Part shown: in pieces, positions 17,717-25,920 of the stretch
Numbering within the stretch: position 1 is the stretch's first letter
Layout of the letters: each line of letters begins with the position of its first letter
Assembly: GCF_017316025.1 (NCBI RefSeq)
Contig: NZ_JAFLVT010000006.1
Location: 124,001-188,000 of the forward strand
Length of the DNA: 64,000 bases
Reading direction: 5' to 3'
Origin: Candidatus Enterococcus myersii
GTDB taxonomy: Bacteria > Bacillota > Bacilli > Lactobacillales > Enterococcaceae
Program-made: the position numbers and the translations under genes
Notes under the pieces: generated by a model
What the model saw: only the letters and a program-made list of their open reading frames with translations
Databases searched by the model: none
Told to the model about the DNA's origin: nothing

Positions 17717-18037
17717 ATGAAAGAATGGAAAGAAATGATTTTAGAGCGATTGGACGCGGCGTATAAAGCACGATTTGAAAAAGATCAAGCGCTAATTTTT
17801 TTAAATGATGCCTATCAAGATGTCTTATTCTGGAAAATGCAAGTAAATGGTAGTGAGAAAACTGACTTTACGGCATTTATGGCGGAATTTATGGAAGTAC
17901 GGGATTTATTTATTGGTCTTTTAGTAGATCGTTATCCTTCAAATTACCGGGAAGTAGAAGCAAAATTGGAACATTTGAAAACAGGAAATATTCCTGAAAC
18001 AGAATTTGTCGCCAATTTAGCGGAATCTTTTGCTTAA
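17717..18037 (+). CDS. Conserved hypothetical protein, 106 residues
   Basis: A soluble, probably all-helical 106-residue protein rich in Glu, Leu and Phe, with no membrane segment or recognised motif. AGAAGGAA precedes ATG 17717; a longer upstream reading has no ribosome site. It is the first gene of the unit that continues with the MFS transporter and a 55-residue protein, divergent from the Crp-like regulator. In E. faecalis an Ers-controlled MFS gene is also paired with a small hypothetical gene, so co-regulation is likely. Function unknown. Confidence 0.75.
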   Translation: MKEWKEMILERLDAAYKARFEKDQALIFLNDAYQDVLFWKMQVNGSEKTDFTAFMAEFMEVRDLFIGLLVDRYPSNYREVEAKLEHLKTGNIPETEFVANLAESFA

Positions 18038-18146
18038 GGATAGGCTGCAAAAAAATTTTTAAAAATTTTCGTCAGGTTAAATATCATTTAGTTTACGAAA
18101 TGTTTAAAAAAAGAGACGGAAATCAAAAATTCTAGGAGGAAAAAGA

Positions 18147-19355
18147 TTGGAACACCAAGCAGAAAAATTATTTAATAAAGGCTTTATTAGTATCACCCTC
18201 ATTAATTTTGTTGTGTATTTAGTGTATTATTTGTTAGTTGTCATTATGGCGGTCATTGCGCAGGATAATCTTCACGCGACATTAGGACAAGCGGGACTTG
18301 CAACCGGCATTTATATTTTAGGAACTTTATTAGCCCGCTTAATTATCGGAAAAACATTAGAGCTGTGGGGACGAAAAGCCGTCTTGCGCTACGGGGCGCT
18401 ATTTTACTTAGTGACCATGATAGCTTACTTGTATATGCCGACAATTGGGATGATGTATTTGATCAGATTTTTAAATGGCTTTGCCTACGGAACGGTTTCA
18501 ACAGCAACCAATGCGATTGTGACCGCCTATATCCCCAAAGCAAAATACGGTGAGGGCATTAATTACTACGGCTTATCTACAAGTTTAGCTGCCGCAATTG
18601 GACCGTTAATCGGGATGGTATTACTAAATACGACGAATTTTTATTTTATTATTATTTTTTCCATTGTTTTGATTTTCATCACGACAATTGCTTGTTTTGC
18701 CTTTCCAGTCAAAAATATTGTTTTAACCAAAGAACACCGAGAACAATTGTCAAAATGGACCTTTGATAGTTTTGTAGAAAAGAAAGTTGCCTTTATTTCC
18801 TTTATCGGCTTTTTGATGGGGCTAGCTTACTCAAGTGTCTTGGCTTTTCTTTCTTCATACGCCAAAGCAATTGATTTAGTAGGGGCAAGTTCATTGTTCT
18901 TTGTTGTTTATGCGCTGGTCATCACTTTTACACGACCCATGTCTGGGCGTATCTTCGATTTACGGGGTGAAAATTATGTGATGTATCCTAGCTATCTCTT
19001 CTTAACTGGCGGGCTCTTTTTATTGAGTATCACCAACGCTAGCTGGATGTTGCTTTTAGCCGGTGCTTTAATCGGTTTAGGTTATGGAACCTTTATGTCA
19101 AATGGCCAAGCGATTTGTTTGAAAGTCAGCGAAGATCACCGCATTGGGATTGCACTGTCCACTTATTTTATCGGTCTTGATTTAGGTCTTGGCATTGGGC
19201 CTTTTGTTTTAGGGGAATTACGCAGTGTTTTATCTTTCCAAGGAATCTATTTAGTAGCCGGCTTTTTACCTGTAATTTGTGCAATTTTATATGGCATTTT
19301 TTATCGGGTAAAAACGAGTGAAAAGAAAGAAAATCTTGTCGTAGAAGAAGATTAA
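18147..19355 (+). CDS. Major facilitator superfamily transporter
   Basis: A 402-residue permease with 12 predicted membrane helices in two halves. The MFS signature between helices 2 and 3 reads GKTLELWGRKAVLRYG. The start is TTG 18147, supported by TAGGAGGA at 18133-18140. It is the middle gene of a three-gene unit opposite a PrfA/Ers-like regulator. The substrate cannot be told from sequence; drug or metabolite efflux is typical of this subgroup. Confidence 0.88.
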   Translation: MEHQAEKLFNKGFISITLINFVVYLVYYLLVVIMAVIAQDNLHATLGQAGLATGIYILGTLLARLIIGKTLELWGRKAVLRYGALFYLVTMIAYLYMPTIGMMYLIRFLNGFAYGTVSTATNAIVTAYIPKAKYGEGINYYGLSTSLAAAIGPLIGMVLLNTTNFYFIIIFSIVLIFITTIACFAFPVKNIVLTKEHREQLSKWTFDSFVEKKVAFISFIGFLMGLAYSSVLAFLSSYAKAIDLVGASSLFFVVYALVITFTRPMSGRIFDLRGENYVMYPSYLFLTGGLFLLSITNASWMLLLAGALIGLGYGTFMSNGQAICLKVSEDHRIGIALSTYFIGLDLGLGIGPFVLGELRSVLSFQGIYLVAGFLPVICAILYGIFYRVKTSEKKENLVVEED

Positions 19356-19375
19356 ACCTTACAGGAGGCAAAAAA

Positions 19376-19543
19376 ATGAATACAGAACAAATCACAACCT
19401 TATTGCAGCAAGTGTTGGTGAAATTAGAAGAAACCGACCAGTGCTTAGAAGAAATCAAAGCCCAAGAAGCTGCCCAAGTGCAAAATACTAAAAAATACCT
19501 TTGTGCCATTCAAGAAGTGATCCAAAACAATAACGTTATGTAG
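19376..19543 (+). CDS. Small hypothetical protein, 55 residues
   Basis: Begins MNTEQITTLLQQVLVKLEET, preceded by a perfect AGGAGG site 7 bp upstream of ATG 19376. The whole product is polar and helical with heptad-like Leu/Ile spacing, suggesting a short coiled coil. It lies 20 bp after the MFS stop codon and is likely co-translated with it. Easily missed because of its size; no family recognised. Confidence 0.7.
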   Translation: MNTEQITTLLQQVLVKLEETDQCLEEIKAQEAAQVQNTKKYLCAIQEVIQNNNVM

Positions 19544-19656
19544 TAAAAAGCTGTCAGGTGACAGTTTGAAAACTGCTAACTAAGCTGACTAGAAAATTCT
19601 ATGTATGACAAAGCAGCTAAGATTGTTTTATTAAAAAATCAAAAAATTAGGCAAAT

Positions 19657-19703
19657 AAAAATACCGCGGAAACCAGTAGCTGTTTTCCGCGGTATTTTTT
19701 TAA
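19657..19703 (+). terminator. Terminator of the MFS operon
   Basis: AAATACCGCGGAAA pairs with TTTTCCGCGGTATTT, followed by a T-run. A smaller perfect palindrome, CTGTCAGGTGACAG, lies at 19551-19564. Confidence 0.88.
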
Positions 19704-19711
19704 TTTGTAAA

Positions 19712-20005
19712 TTATGAGATATCTAGGAGTATAACAAGGAAAATAATAATACAAGTAGTTGTCATATACAGCATATTTTCAAATTTTCGTGTCTTTGTTT
19801 GAAATAATAAACCAGGCTCAGTCGAAAAGAAGTTGCTACGGTATTTCATTGGAATAAAATTTCCAATTAATATCCCTACCAACAAGAGATAAAAAGGCCA
19901 GTTTTGTGTCATTCCCCTAGCTAAAAAGGCCCATACAAGAGAAATTCCATAAATGCTAGACTGAATGAGTGTCACAATGAAAAAAATTTTTTTATCCTTA
20001 TGCAA
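19712..20005 (-). CDS. Small membrane protein, unknown
   Basis: A 97-residue product with three hydrophobic segments (about residues 7-28, 36-52 and 76-95). The start is TTG at 20005, supported by AGGAGGA 7 bp upstream on the minus strand. No recognised family or linked genes. It shares the terminator at 19657-19703 with the converging MFS unit. Confidence 0.7.
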   Translation of the reverse strand: MHKDKKIFFIVTLIQSSIYGISLVWAFLARGMTQNWPFYLLLVGILIGNFIPMKYRSNFFSTEPGLLFQTKTRKFENMLYMTTTCIIIFLVILLDIS

Positions 20006-20179
20006 GGACTATTCCTCCTGCTACATTATATTTGTTTCATTTTACCATTCCCTTGGCCTTACTGTCCCTAAATAAAATAAAAATAACTGATATGATTAAT
20101 TAAAATAACGAATTTTTAATTTGGGAACACAATTAAATGTGATAAGATTAATCCAACCAACAAGAAAAGGGTTTCAAAA

Positions 20180-20444
20180 ATGGTGAAAGCAAAAGCCATA
20201 CTAGCAACTTCAATGACGATAGCTGGAGGCCTTTTAGCAGCCTGTAAAACTGATGTACAAGCGCCAGCAAGGTAAAAAAGTAGTAGAGAATACATATTCA
20301 TATGCTTAGTTAAAAGAGGACACAATTAACGGGTCAATAACAAAAATTGAAGATACGAAAGACAGTGCAGGGACTCCGGCAGTACTGATTACGTCTGAAG
20401 TAATCAAAAAAGCTGTTCACTTACAGCCCGGGCAAATGCTGTAA
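20180..20444 (+). pseudogene. Decayed small lipoprotein gene
   Basis: An ATG at 20180 opens a clear lipoprotein signal (MVKAKAILATSMTIAGGLLA then AC), but the frame stops after 31 codons. In another frame the sequence continues in protein-like form (VENTYSYA, then stop TAG at 20307-20309, then LKEDTINGSITKIEDTKDSA and PAVLITSEVIKKAVHL, ending with TAA at 20442-20444). One frameshift and one in-frame stop therefore break what was a lipoprotein of about 85 residues. It lies upstream of another small exported protein gene. Confidence 0.65.
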
Positions 20445-20494
20445 AATTTACTCCGTAGTAAAACCAATAATAGAAAAATGTAAAGGAAACCTTC

Positions 20495-20956
20495 ATGAAA
20501 AAAGTAATTGTTGCAATTTTAGGAATAGCCATAACGCTAGGAGGAATTTTATTGATTAACTCCGAAATGAAAGACAATTCAGTGCAGACAAAAAATGATA
20601 GTTCTTCAACAAAAGTCGACAATGATTCAGTCAAGTTCAAAATTGTGGATGGAAATAAAGAAGATTTGGGAAGAAACATAAGTCTGGATAATTTAGATTC
20701 CGGAGAAATTCTTTTTATTTTTGATTATCTGCCGATGTCTTATTATTCGGGTATCTTTTTAGATGGCAAACAGGTGCAACAAGCAACGCGCGCTACCAAA
20801 CGGGAGAGGGGCTTTTATTTGCCCGAAGAAGCGCATAGTGACTTCCTGAAAATAGGAAATCATGAAATTGATATAAAAATATTTAAAACCAAAGAGGATA
20901 TTCAGGAAGATAATGTTTTTGAAGACGTACATTTTGAATATTCAATCCAAAAATGA
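20495..20956 (+). CDS. Exported or membrane-anchored protein, unknown
   Basis: A 153-residue protein with an N-terminal hydrophobic segment (VIVAILGIAITLGGILLI) and no lipobox Cys, so it is probably a membrane-anchored extracytoplasmic protein. A Ser/Asp/Lys-rich linker (about 25-45) precedes a small domain with the segment ILFIFDYLPMSYYSGIFLDG. AAAGGAAA precedes the ATG. It follows a decayed lipoprotein gene. No family recognised. Confidence 0.65.
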   Translation: MKKVIVAILGIAITLGGILLINSEMKDNSVQTKNDSSSTKVDNDSVKFKIVDGNKEDLGRNISLDNLDSGEILFIFDYLPMSYYSGIFLDGKQVQQATRATKRERGFYLPEEAHSDFLKIGNHEIDIKIFKTKEDIQEDNVFEDVHFEYSIQK

Positions 20957-20975
20957 TGACACGAAGAAAATCCAA

Positions 20976-21078
20976 GCAAAAAAAGTAAAGTCAGTTTGTA
21001 GTATGTACCGCCCCAGAAGTTAGAGCAAAATTCTAGCCTTTGGGATTGGTACAGTTGCTGAAACTGACTTTACTTTTT
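20976..21078. terminator. Bidirectional terminator with an IS-end-like sequence in its loop
   Basis: AAAAAAGTAAAGTCAGTTT pairs with AAACTGACTTTACTTTTTT across about 60 nt. The loop holds a second dyad at 21004-21053 (TGTACCGCCCCAGAAGTTA against CTTTGGGATTGGTACA) that resembles the left end of the IS3-type remnant at 53988. Confidence 0.75.
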
Positions 21079-21110
21079 TATTGTTAAAAATTGGCACGTT
21101 TTGGATAGTA

Positions 21111-22232
21111 TTACTGTTTATTTTTGAAATATTTTAAAATGCTGTCTTGGAAAATTCCGGCGATAACAAAAATCAGCCAAGAATAACCCCAACCGCCAAA
21201 AATAATGGACCAGATAAGGTAGATTACAACGACAGCCGGCCAATAAACCGTAGAAAACATGCCCACAAGGGGGGCGTTTTTGCCATAAATATGCTGACGG
21301 GCATTTGGACCAGGCTCATCTTCATCTGAGATAAAAATAGGACCATTATCAAATCGTTTGTAATAAGCTTGCACAATACTGCCGTAAATAATTAAGAAGG
21401 CACCCAGACCGGCGATAATTAAAAACAGCGTAATACCTAAATGCTCACTGTATTGGAAAATAAAAATAGGCATAAAAGAGACGATACACATAAAAATACC
21501 CGCGACCAGTGAAAAACTAAAACTACGGTGATATTGTTGGGCGTACATTTTACCTGTTTGGCGCACATCTTCTTTAATTGGACGATCATCCAATACTTTG
21601 TGGGCACCAGAAAATTTCATTCCTGCGGTAATAAACATGGTCACGGCGACCGCTACGAGTAAAAAGAAGCCCGCCAAGCCAAGAGCATCAGAACCCCCAC
21701 CGCCTTGAAAAACAAGGAAAGCAATGGCAACAACGCAAAGTAGGACGCCGCTGGCAATGAAAAGCGCAAATTGACGGATCATACTCCAGTAATCTTCTGC
21801 TTCAGTTAAGGTAATTGGATTGGCTAAATTGTAGCTGTAATCTTCATCTGCAGCATCTTTTTGATTTGGATCTTCTTCTGCAAACTCTTCGTGGTTGGCT
21901 CGCCAAGCAGCTTTGGAAAAGTCTTCTTCGTCGAAATTAAAGTCATCATCCAAACTATTTTGTGTTTTTTCATTGGCTTTTTGGATCGTTTTGCTTGCTG
22001 GTGGGGCTTGAGGTATTTCCCGCTTTAAGTCTAACTCTTCTAGTAATTCATCGATTGAACCAAATTCGGTAATAACAGCGCCGATTGCTTCATGTTCATT
22101 TTTTCCCTCAGCAATTAATTCGTTGTAATGGTCTTCCATCAAGGCCAGTAAATCTTCTTTTGCTTTTTTTGTTTCCGGCGTGACGGGGACATTTAAAAAC
22201 AAACTATCTAAATACTCTGCGATAATTTTCAT
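21111..22232 (-). CDS. HAAS-domain (DUF1700/permease-prefix type) membrane protein
   Basis: A 373-residue protein. Residues 1-75 form a helical signalling domain of the HAAS type (EEL-rich, AIGAVITEFGSIDELLEEL). Residues 80-150 are an acidic, low-complexity linker. The remainder carries six or so membrane helices in pairs. Such proteins are nearly always paired with a PadR regulator, as here (gene at 22429-22755, same strand, about 200 bp upstream). They are thought to sense or modulate envelope stress; the exact role is unknown. Confidence 0.8.
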   Translation of the reverse strand: MKIIAEYLDSLFLNVPVTPETKKAKEDLLALMEDHYNELIAEGKNEHEAIGAVITEFGSIDELLEELDLKREIPQAPPASKTIQKANEKTQNSLDDDFNFDEEDFSKAAWRANHEEFAEEDPNQKDAADEDYSYNLANPITLTEAEDYWSMIRQFALFIASGVLLCVVAIAFLVFQGGGGSDALGLAGFFLLVAVAVTMFITAGMKFSGAHKVLDDRPIKEDVRQTGKMYAQQYHRSFSFSLVAGIFMCIVSFMPIFIFQYSEHLGITLFLIIAGLGAFLIIYGSIVQAYYKRFDNGPIFISDEDEPGPNARQHIYGKNAPLVGMFSTVYWPAVVVIYLIWSIIFGGWGYSWLIFVIAGIFQDSILKYFKNKQ

Positions 22233-22428
22233 TTTTATTCCTCCTAGTTTGATCGCTGTTAGATTTTGTTATCAGACTAACAACGCAGTCCATATTTCAA
22301 ATTAAAGCTGTCTTTTTAAAGTATTTTTAAGTGTGAAGTTAAAAGACCTTTTTATTTTCCAGCTAAAATTGAAGTAGCGTAATGACGATTTATTTTAGTA
22401 CGGGTTTAAAAATATGTGCAGCAATTAT

Positions 22429-22755
22429 TTAGGAGCCAATTAAAAAACGATCTACGACTTTTTTTGTCTGCTCCCATTCGGCGATCTTTTCTGTCAAAGC
22501 ACTTTTACCGGCAGCGGTGATGGCATAGTAGGTACGTTTTTTTCCGTGGGTCACCTCACCGGGATAAGAAGTAATAAAGCCAAGTTTCCCCAAACGCGTA
22601 AACGCGGAGTAAAGCGTGGTTTCTTTGATGACATAGATTTCGTCGGTGCGTTCTCTAATTTCTTTTGAAATCGCATAACCGTAAGAATCACCTTCTGCCA
22701 AAATGGTTAAAATAATCGCATCGTTGTAACCGCGAATCCCATCGCTTGAAATCAT
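22429..22755 (-). CDS. PadR family transcriptional regulator
   Basis: A 108-residue winged-helix repressor: the PadR signature AILTILAEGDSYGYAISKEI and the wing TYYAITAAGKSAL are present. ATG 22755 is preferred to the longer reading because GGCGGTGA lies just before it. It is probably autoregulatory through the large inverted repeat directly upstream (22777-22828) and likely controls the HAAS-domain membrane protein gene downstream. Confidence 0.88.
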   Translation of the reverse strand: MISSDGIRGYNDAIILTILAEGDSYGYAISKEIRERTDEIYVIKETTLYSAFTRLGKLGFITSYPGEVTHGKKRTYYAITAAGKSALTEKIAEWEQTKKVVDRFLIGS

Positions 22756-22776
22756 AGTGTCACCGCCTTTTATAAT

Positions 22777-22828
22777 TACTTCATCTGTCGTAATAATAAT
22801 AGCATGTTTACTACGACAGATGAAGTAA
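22777..22828. promoter_or_regulatory. Large inverted repeat, candidate PadR operator
   Basis: TACTTCATCTGTCGTA (22777-22792) is repeated in inverted orientation as TACGACAGATGAAGTA (22812-22827) with 19 bp between. The repeat lies 22 bp upstream of the PadR start codon, around the expected promoter. Arms of 16 bp are longer than the usual PadR ATGT/ACAT dyad. Confidence 0.65.
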
Positions 22829-23177
22829 AAAAACTTAATTTCACAAAAATCAGTCGCAAGTCTGATTTTCTTTTGACAAGAGGCCACTTTTTTTCGTTGT
22901 TAAAGTGAAAGGCAAAATTTTTTTGCTGTGTTTGGTAGCTGGAGCCTAGATGAATAGGAGCAAGATATTCATTTATCTCAGTTGCTATTCACGGATAAAG
23001 GTTGTAACACAAGGAGCGTTTTTATAAATAAGTCGAAATTTCACAAAAATTTGAGGGAACGATTTCACAAAATTTTAGCTTTTTTGAAGCTGAACACTTT
23101 TATCCCAAGTTCAAAAAGCTGATTGCAAGTCCAACTGTAGATCGTAAAGAATATTCAAAAAAGAAAGGAGCAACGAG
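22829..23177. other. Intergenic region with three ATTTCACAAAA repeats
   Basis: No gene is visible. The 11-mer ATTTCACAAAA occurs at 22838, 23038 and 23062, the last two 24 bp apart. A 25-codon ORF starting at about 22952 lacks a ribosome site and was not called. Confidence 0.5.
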
Positions 23178-23666
23178 ATGTATTGCCCATTTTCAGCTAA
23201 ACAAGTCTTTGGCTTAACAGCCAAAACCCTAACCAAACGCATCAAAACCTACTATCAAGGGGAAGAATTTGATGAAAGGATTTACTTACAGTTGTTGAAA
23301 TGTTTTCAAATACGGGAATACCTTGCACAAACGCCCGAATTTTCCGCTGCTTGTTTTGCCCGGGAACTCGCAGAAATTTATACAAAAGAAGAATGGAGTC
23401 TTTGGCAGCTGAAATTTTTCTATGACTTAAAGGGATTTTTTGCTGCTAAAAATTGGGTATTATTTTCTAAACGTTACATTACAAAAATTCGTCAGCTGGG
23501 CTATGCCCTTGTCAGCTGTCTTAAAATAAATCAAAAAAATCGTGTGCAAGTGGAGCAAAATAAAAGTGCTGAAATTTTGGTTACGTTGTTTAATGTTCGT
23601 GTTTTAGCTCGTTTTAAGAATAAATTAAAATCATTATTCGAGAATAAGTTGAATAATTCCAGTTAA
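23178..23666 (+). CDS. Conserved hypothetical basic protein
   Basis: A 162-residue, lysine-rich protein, predicted mostly helical, with no signal peptide and no recognised domain. AAAGGAG precedes ATG 23178. Basic character (many Lys/Arg near the C-terminus) could allow nucleic-acid binding, but nothing in the sequence proves it. The purA promoter overlaps its last codons, so the two genes are separately controlled. Confidence 0.6.
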   Translation: MYCPFSAKQVFGLTAKTLTKRIKTYYQGEEFDERIYLQLLKCFQIREYLAQTPEFSAACFARELAEIYTKEEWSLWQLKFFYDLKGFFAAKNWVLFSKRYITKIRQLGYALVSCLKINQKNRVQVEQNKSAEILVTLFNVRVLARFKNKLKSLFENKLNNSS

Positions 23667-23677
23667 CCTGATACAAT
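23649..23677 (+). promoter_or_regulatory. purA promoter
   Basis: TTGAAT (23649-23654) and TACAAT (23672-23677, preceded by TGA) with a 17-bp spacer, 37 bp upstream of the purA start and overlapping the end of the preceding gene. No purine riboswitch or PurR-type repeat was recognised. Confidence 0.7.
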
Positions 23678-23713
23678 AGTTCAGGATTGAATAAAAGAAA
23701 ATGAGGTGTTCGT

Positions 23714-25006
23714 ATGTCATCAGTAGTAGTTGTGGGGACACAATGGGGCGACGAAGGAAAAGGAAAGATCACTGACTTTTTAAGTGAAAATGCAGAAGTT
23801 ATCGCACGTTACCAAGGCGGCGATAATGCGGGACACACGATCAAATTTGATGGTGTGACATATAAATTACATTTAATTCCCTCAGGTATTTTTTACCGGG
23901 AAAAAATCAGCGTGATCGGTAACGGCGTCGTAGTGAACCCGAAATCATTGGTGCAAGAACTGGCTTATTTAAAAGAACACGGTGTTGCTACTGATAATTT
24001 ACGTATTTCAGATCGCGCCCATGTTATTTTACCTTACCATATTAAATTAGACCAATTGCAAGAAGATGCAAAAGGGGATAACAAAATCGGCACGACCATT
24101 AAAGGAATCGGCCCGGCTTACATGGATAAAGCAGCGCGGGTTGGGATTCGAATTGCTGATTTACTTGATAAAGAAATCTTTGAAGAGCGTTTACGTATCA
24201 ATTTAGAAGATAAAAATCGTCAATTTACCAAAATGTTTGACAGTGACGCAATGGACTTTGATGATATTTTTGAAGAATATTACGCCTATGGTCAAGAAAT
24301 TAAAAAATATGTGACAGATACTTCAGTTATTTTAAACGATGCTCTAGATGCAGGAAAACGCGTTTTATTTGAAGGAGCACAAGGGGTTATGTTGGATATC
24401 GATCAAGGCACATACCCATTTGTAACTTCATCAAATCCAGTTGCCGGCGGTGTGACAATTGGTTCTGGCGTTGGTCCTTCAAAAATTAATAAAGTTGTCG
24501 GTGTCTGCAAAGCCTACACTTCTCGTGTGGGAGACGGCCCGTTTCCAACTGAATTATTTGATGAAACTGGTGAACAAATTCGCGAAGTTGGTCGTGAATA
24601 CGGTACAACAACAGGACGTCCAAGACGGGTTGGCTGGTTTGACTCTGTCGTGATGCGCCACAGCAAACGGGTTTCAGGGATTACCAATCTATCACTAAAC
24701 TCCATTGATGTTTTAAGTGGTCTTGAAACGGTTAAAATTTGTACGGCCTACGAATTAGACGGCGAATTAATTTACCACTATCCTGCCAGCTTAAAAGAAT
24801 TAAATCGTTGTAAACCTGTTTATGAAGAATTACCAGGTTGGTCAGAAGATATTACAGCTTGCAAAGATTTAAGCGAATTGCCAGAAAATGCCCGCAATTA
24901 TGTGCGCCGCATTTCTGAATTAGTCGGCGTCCGCATCTCAACATTCTCTGTCGGACCAGACCGTAACCAAACCAATATTTTAGAAAGTGTTTGGGCACAA
25001 ATTTAA
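23714..25006 (+). CDS. purA: Adenylosuccinate synthetase
   Basis: Catalyses IMP + aspartate + GTP to adenylosuccinate, the first step from IMP to AMP (EC 6.3.4.4), in the cytoplasm. The 430-residue length is standard. Family motifs are intact: [11 protein letters not shown] at the N-terminus (GTP loop and catalytic Asp), [21 protein letters not shown], and the [12 protein letters not shown] loop. GAGGTG precedes ATG 23714. It is monocistronic with its own promoter and terminator. Confidence 0.98.
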   Translation: MSSVVVVGTQWGDEGKGKITDFLSENAEVIARYQGGDNAGHTIKFDGVTYKLHLIPSGIFYREKISVIGNGVVVNPKSLVQELAYLKEHGVATDNLRISDRAHVILPYHIKLDQLQEDAKGDNKIGTTIKGIGPAYMDKAARVGIRIADLLDKEIFEERLRINLEDKNRQFTKMFDSDAMDFDDIFEEYYAYGQEIKKYVTDTSVILNDALDAGKRVLFEGAQGVMLDIDQGTYPFVTSSNPVAGGVTIGSGVGPSKINKVVGVCKAYTSRVGDGPFPTELFDETGEQIREVGREYGTTTGRPRRVGWFDSVVMRHSKRVSGITNLSLNSIDVLSGLETVKICTAYELDGELIYHYPASLKELNRCKPVYEELPGWSEDITACKDLSELPENARNYVRRISELVGVRISTFSVGPDRNQTNILESVWAQI

Positions 25007-25016
25007 GGTAGAAAGT

Positions 25017-25057
25017 AAAAGCTCTGTTTCACTTTATGTGAGACAGAGCTTTTTTTC
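25017..25057. terminator. Bidirectional terminator between purA and the formate channel gene
   Basis: AAAAGCTCTGTTTCAC pairs with GTGAGACAGAGCTTTT around TTTAT, with A- and T-runs on the two sides. Confidence 0.88.
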
Positions 25058-25070
25058 TTAGACGAAAAAT

Positions 25071-25835
25071 TTATTTTTTTCCCCGATAGCTAAGGTAGTA
25101 AAATCCTGAAACAAACAGCGCGCCGCCCAAAATATTACCTAAATAGACCGGCAAAAAGTTCAGGATAAAATCTTTCCAAGTTGCACCGCCTTCAAAAATA
25201 GCAGCTGGAATAATAAAACAATTTGCCACGCTATGTTGAAAACCGATGGCAACAAAGATCATAACGGGAAACCAGATTGCAACTATTTTTCCTGCTGCGT
25301 CTTTTGCCCCATAGCATAACCACAGTGCTATGCCTACAAACCAGTTGCAACCAATACCAGAAACTAATGATTGCATAAAAGTAGCATGGATCTTGTGTTG
25401 TGCAATCGTTCGTACATGTTCTTGGTAAATACCGCTGCTGGTTAACCCAATAAAATGTCCAAAAAAGTAAGCAACAAAAAGTCCACCAATAATGTTCCAA
25501 AAAGTAATGACAAGCCAGTTGGATAAAAGATTTTGGAGCGAAATTTTTTTATCGTAAAAAGCAATGGATACAGCCATCATATTACCAGTAATTAGTTCTC
25601 CTCCAGCGAGTAAAATGACAATTAAACCAATCGGAAAAACAGATGCGCCTAAAAGGGTTCCCAGTCCAGTAAACTCTGTGGGAATAGGGGCTGATATTCT
25701 AATATAGGCAAGATAGCCTAAAGAAATCATTGCCCCACCAATAAAGCCTAAAATGCACTTTGCCTGTACAGTTTTATGGATTTTTTTTATCCCATTTTGA
25801 ATAGCAATTTCCATGATTTCCTCTGGTGCATACAT
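25071..25835 (-). CDS. Formate/nitrite transporter family channel (FocA/NirC-like)
   Basis: A 254-residue FNT-family membrane protein with six predicted helices and internal repeat symmetry; SGIGCNWFVGIALWLC resembles the family signature with its conserved Asn-Trp. ATG 25835 is preferred because AAAGGA sits upstream of it and the longer reading starts within that site. It lies just downstream of hutU on the same strand. Next to a pathway that can end in Fhs-derived formate, the likely cargo is formate, exported with or without a proton. Nitrite or hydrosulfide are family alternatives. Confidence 0.85.
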   Translation of the reverse strand: MYAPEEIMEIAIQNGIKKIHKTVQAKCILGFIGGAMISLGYLAYIRISAPIPTEFTGLGTLLGASVFPIGLIVILLAGGELITGNMMAVSIAFYDKKISLQNLLSNWLVITFWNIIGGLFVAYFFGHFIGLTSSGIYQEHVRTIAQHKIHATFMQSLVSGIGCNWFVGIALWLCYGAKDAAGKIVAIWFPVMIFVAIGFQHSVANCFIIPAAIFEGGATWKDFILNFLPVYLGNILGGALFVSGFYYLSYRGKK

Positions 25836-25862
25836 GAATTTACATCCTTTCAATCTGTGCTT

Positions 25863-25894
25863 TAAAAAAAGATGTTGGTGACCTCACCAACATC
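25863..25894 (-). terminator. Terminator of hutU
   Basis: A perfect stem GATGTTGGTG/CACCAACATC with a 4-nt loop, followed on the minus strand by a T-run. It separates hutU from the formate channel gene, which may be expressed by read-through. Confidence 0.85.
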
Positions 25895-25920
25895 TCCTAA
25901 AGCAAAAGTCTTACATTTTA

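Noticed and set aside
22952-23030. 25-codon ORF upstream of the 162-residue gene
   Set aside because: No ribosome site precedes the ATG and the product has no recognisable feature.
23666-23714. Purine riboswitch or PurR box before purA
   Set aside because: The gap is only 47 bp and shows an ordinary promoter; no riboswitch core or PurBox pair is visible.
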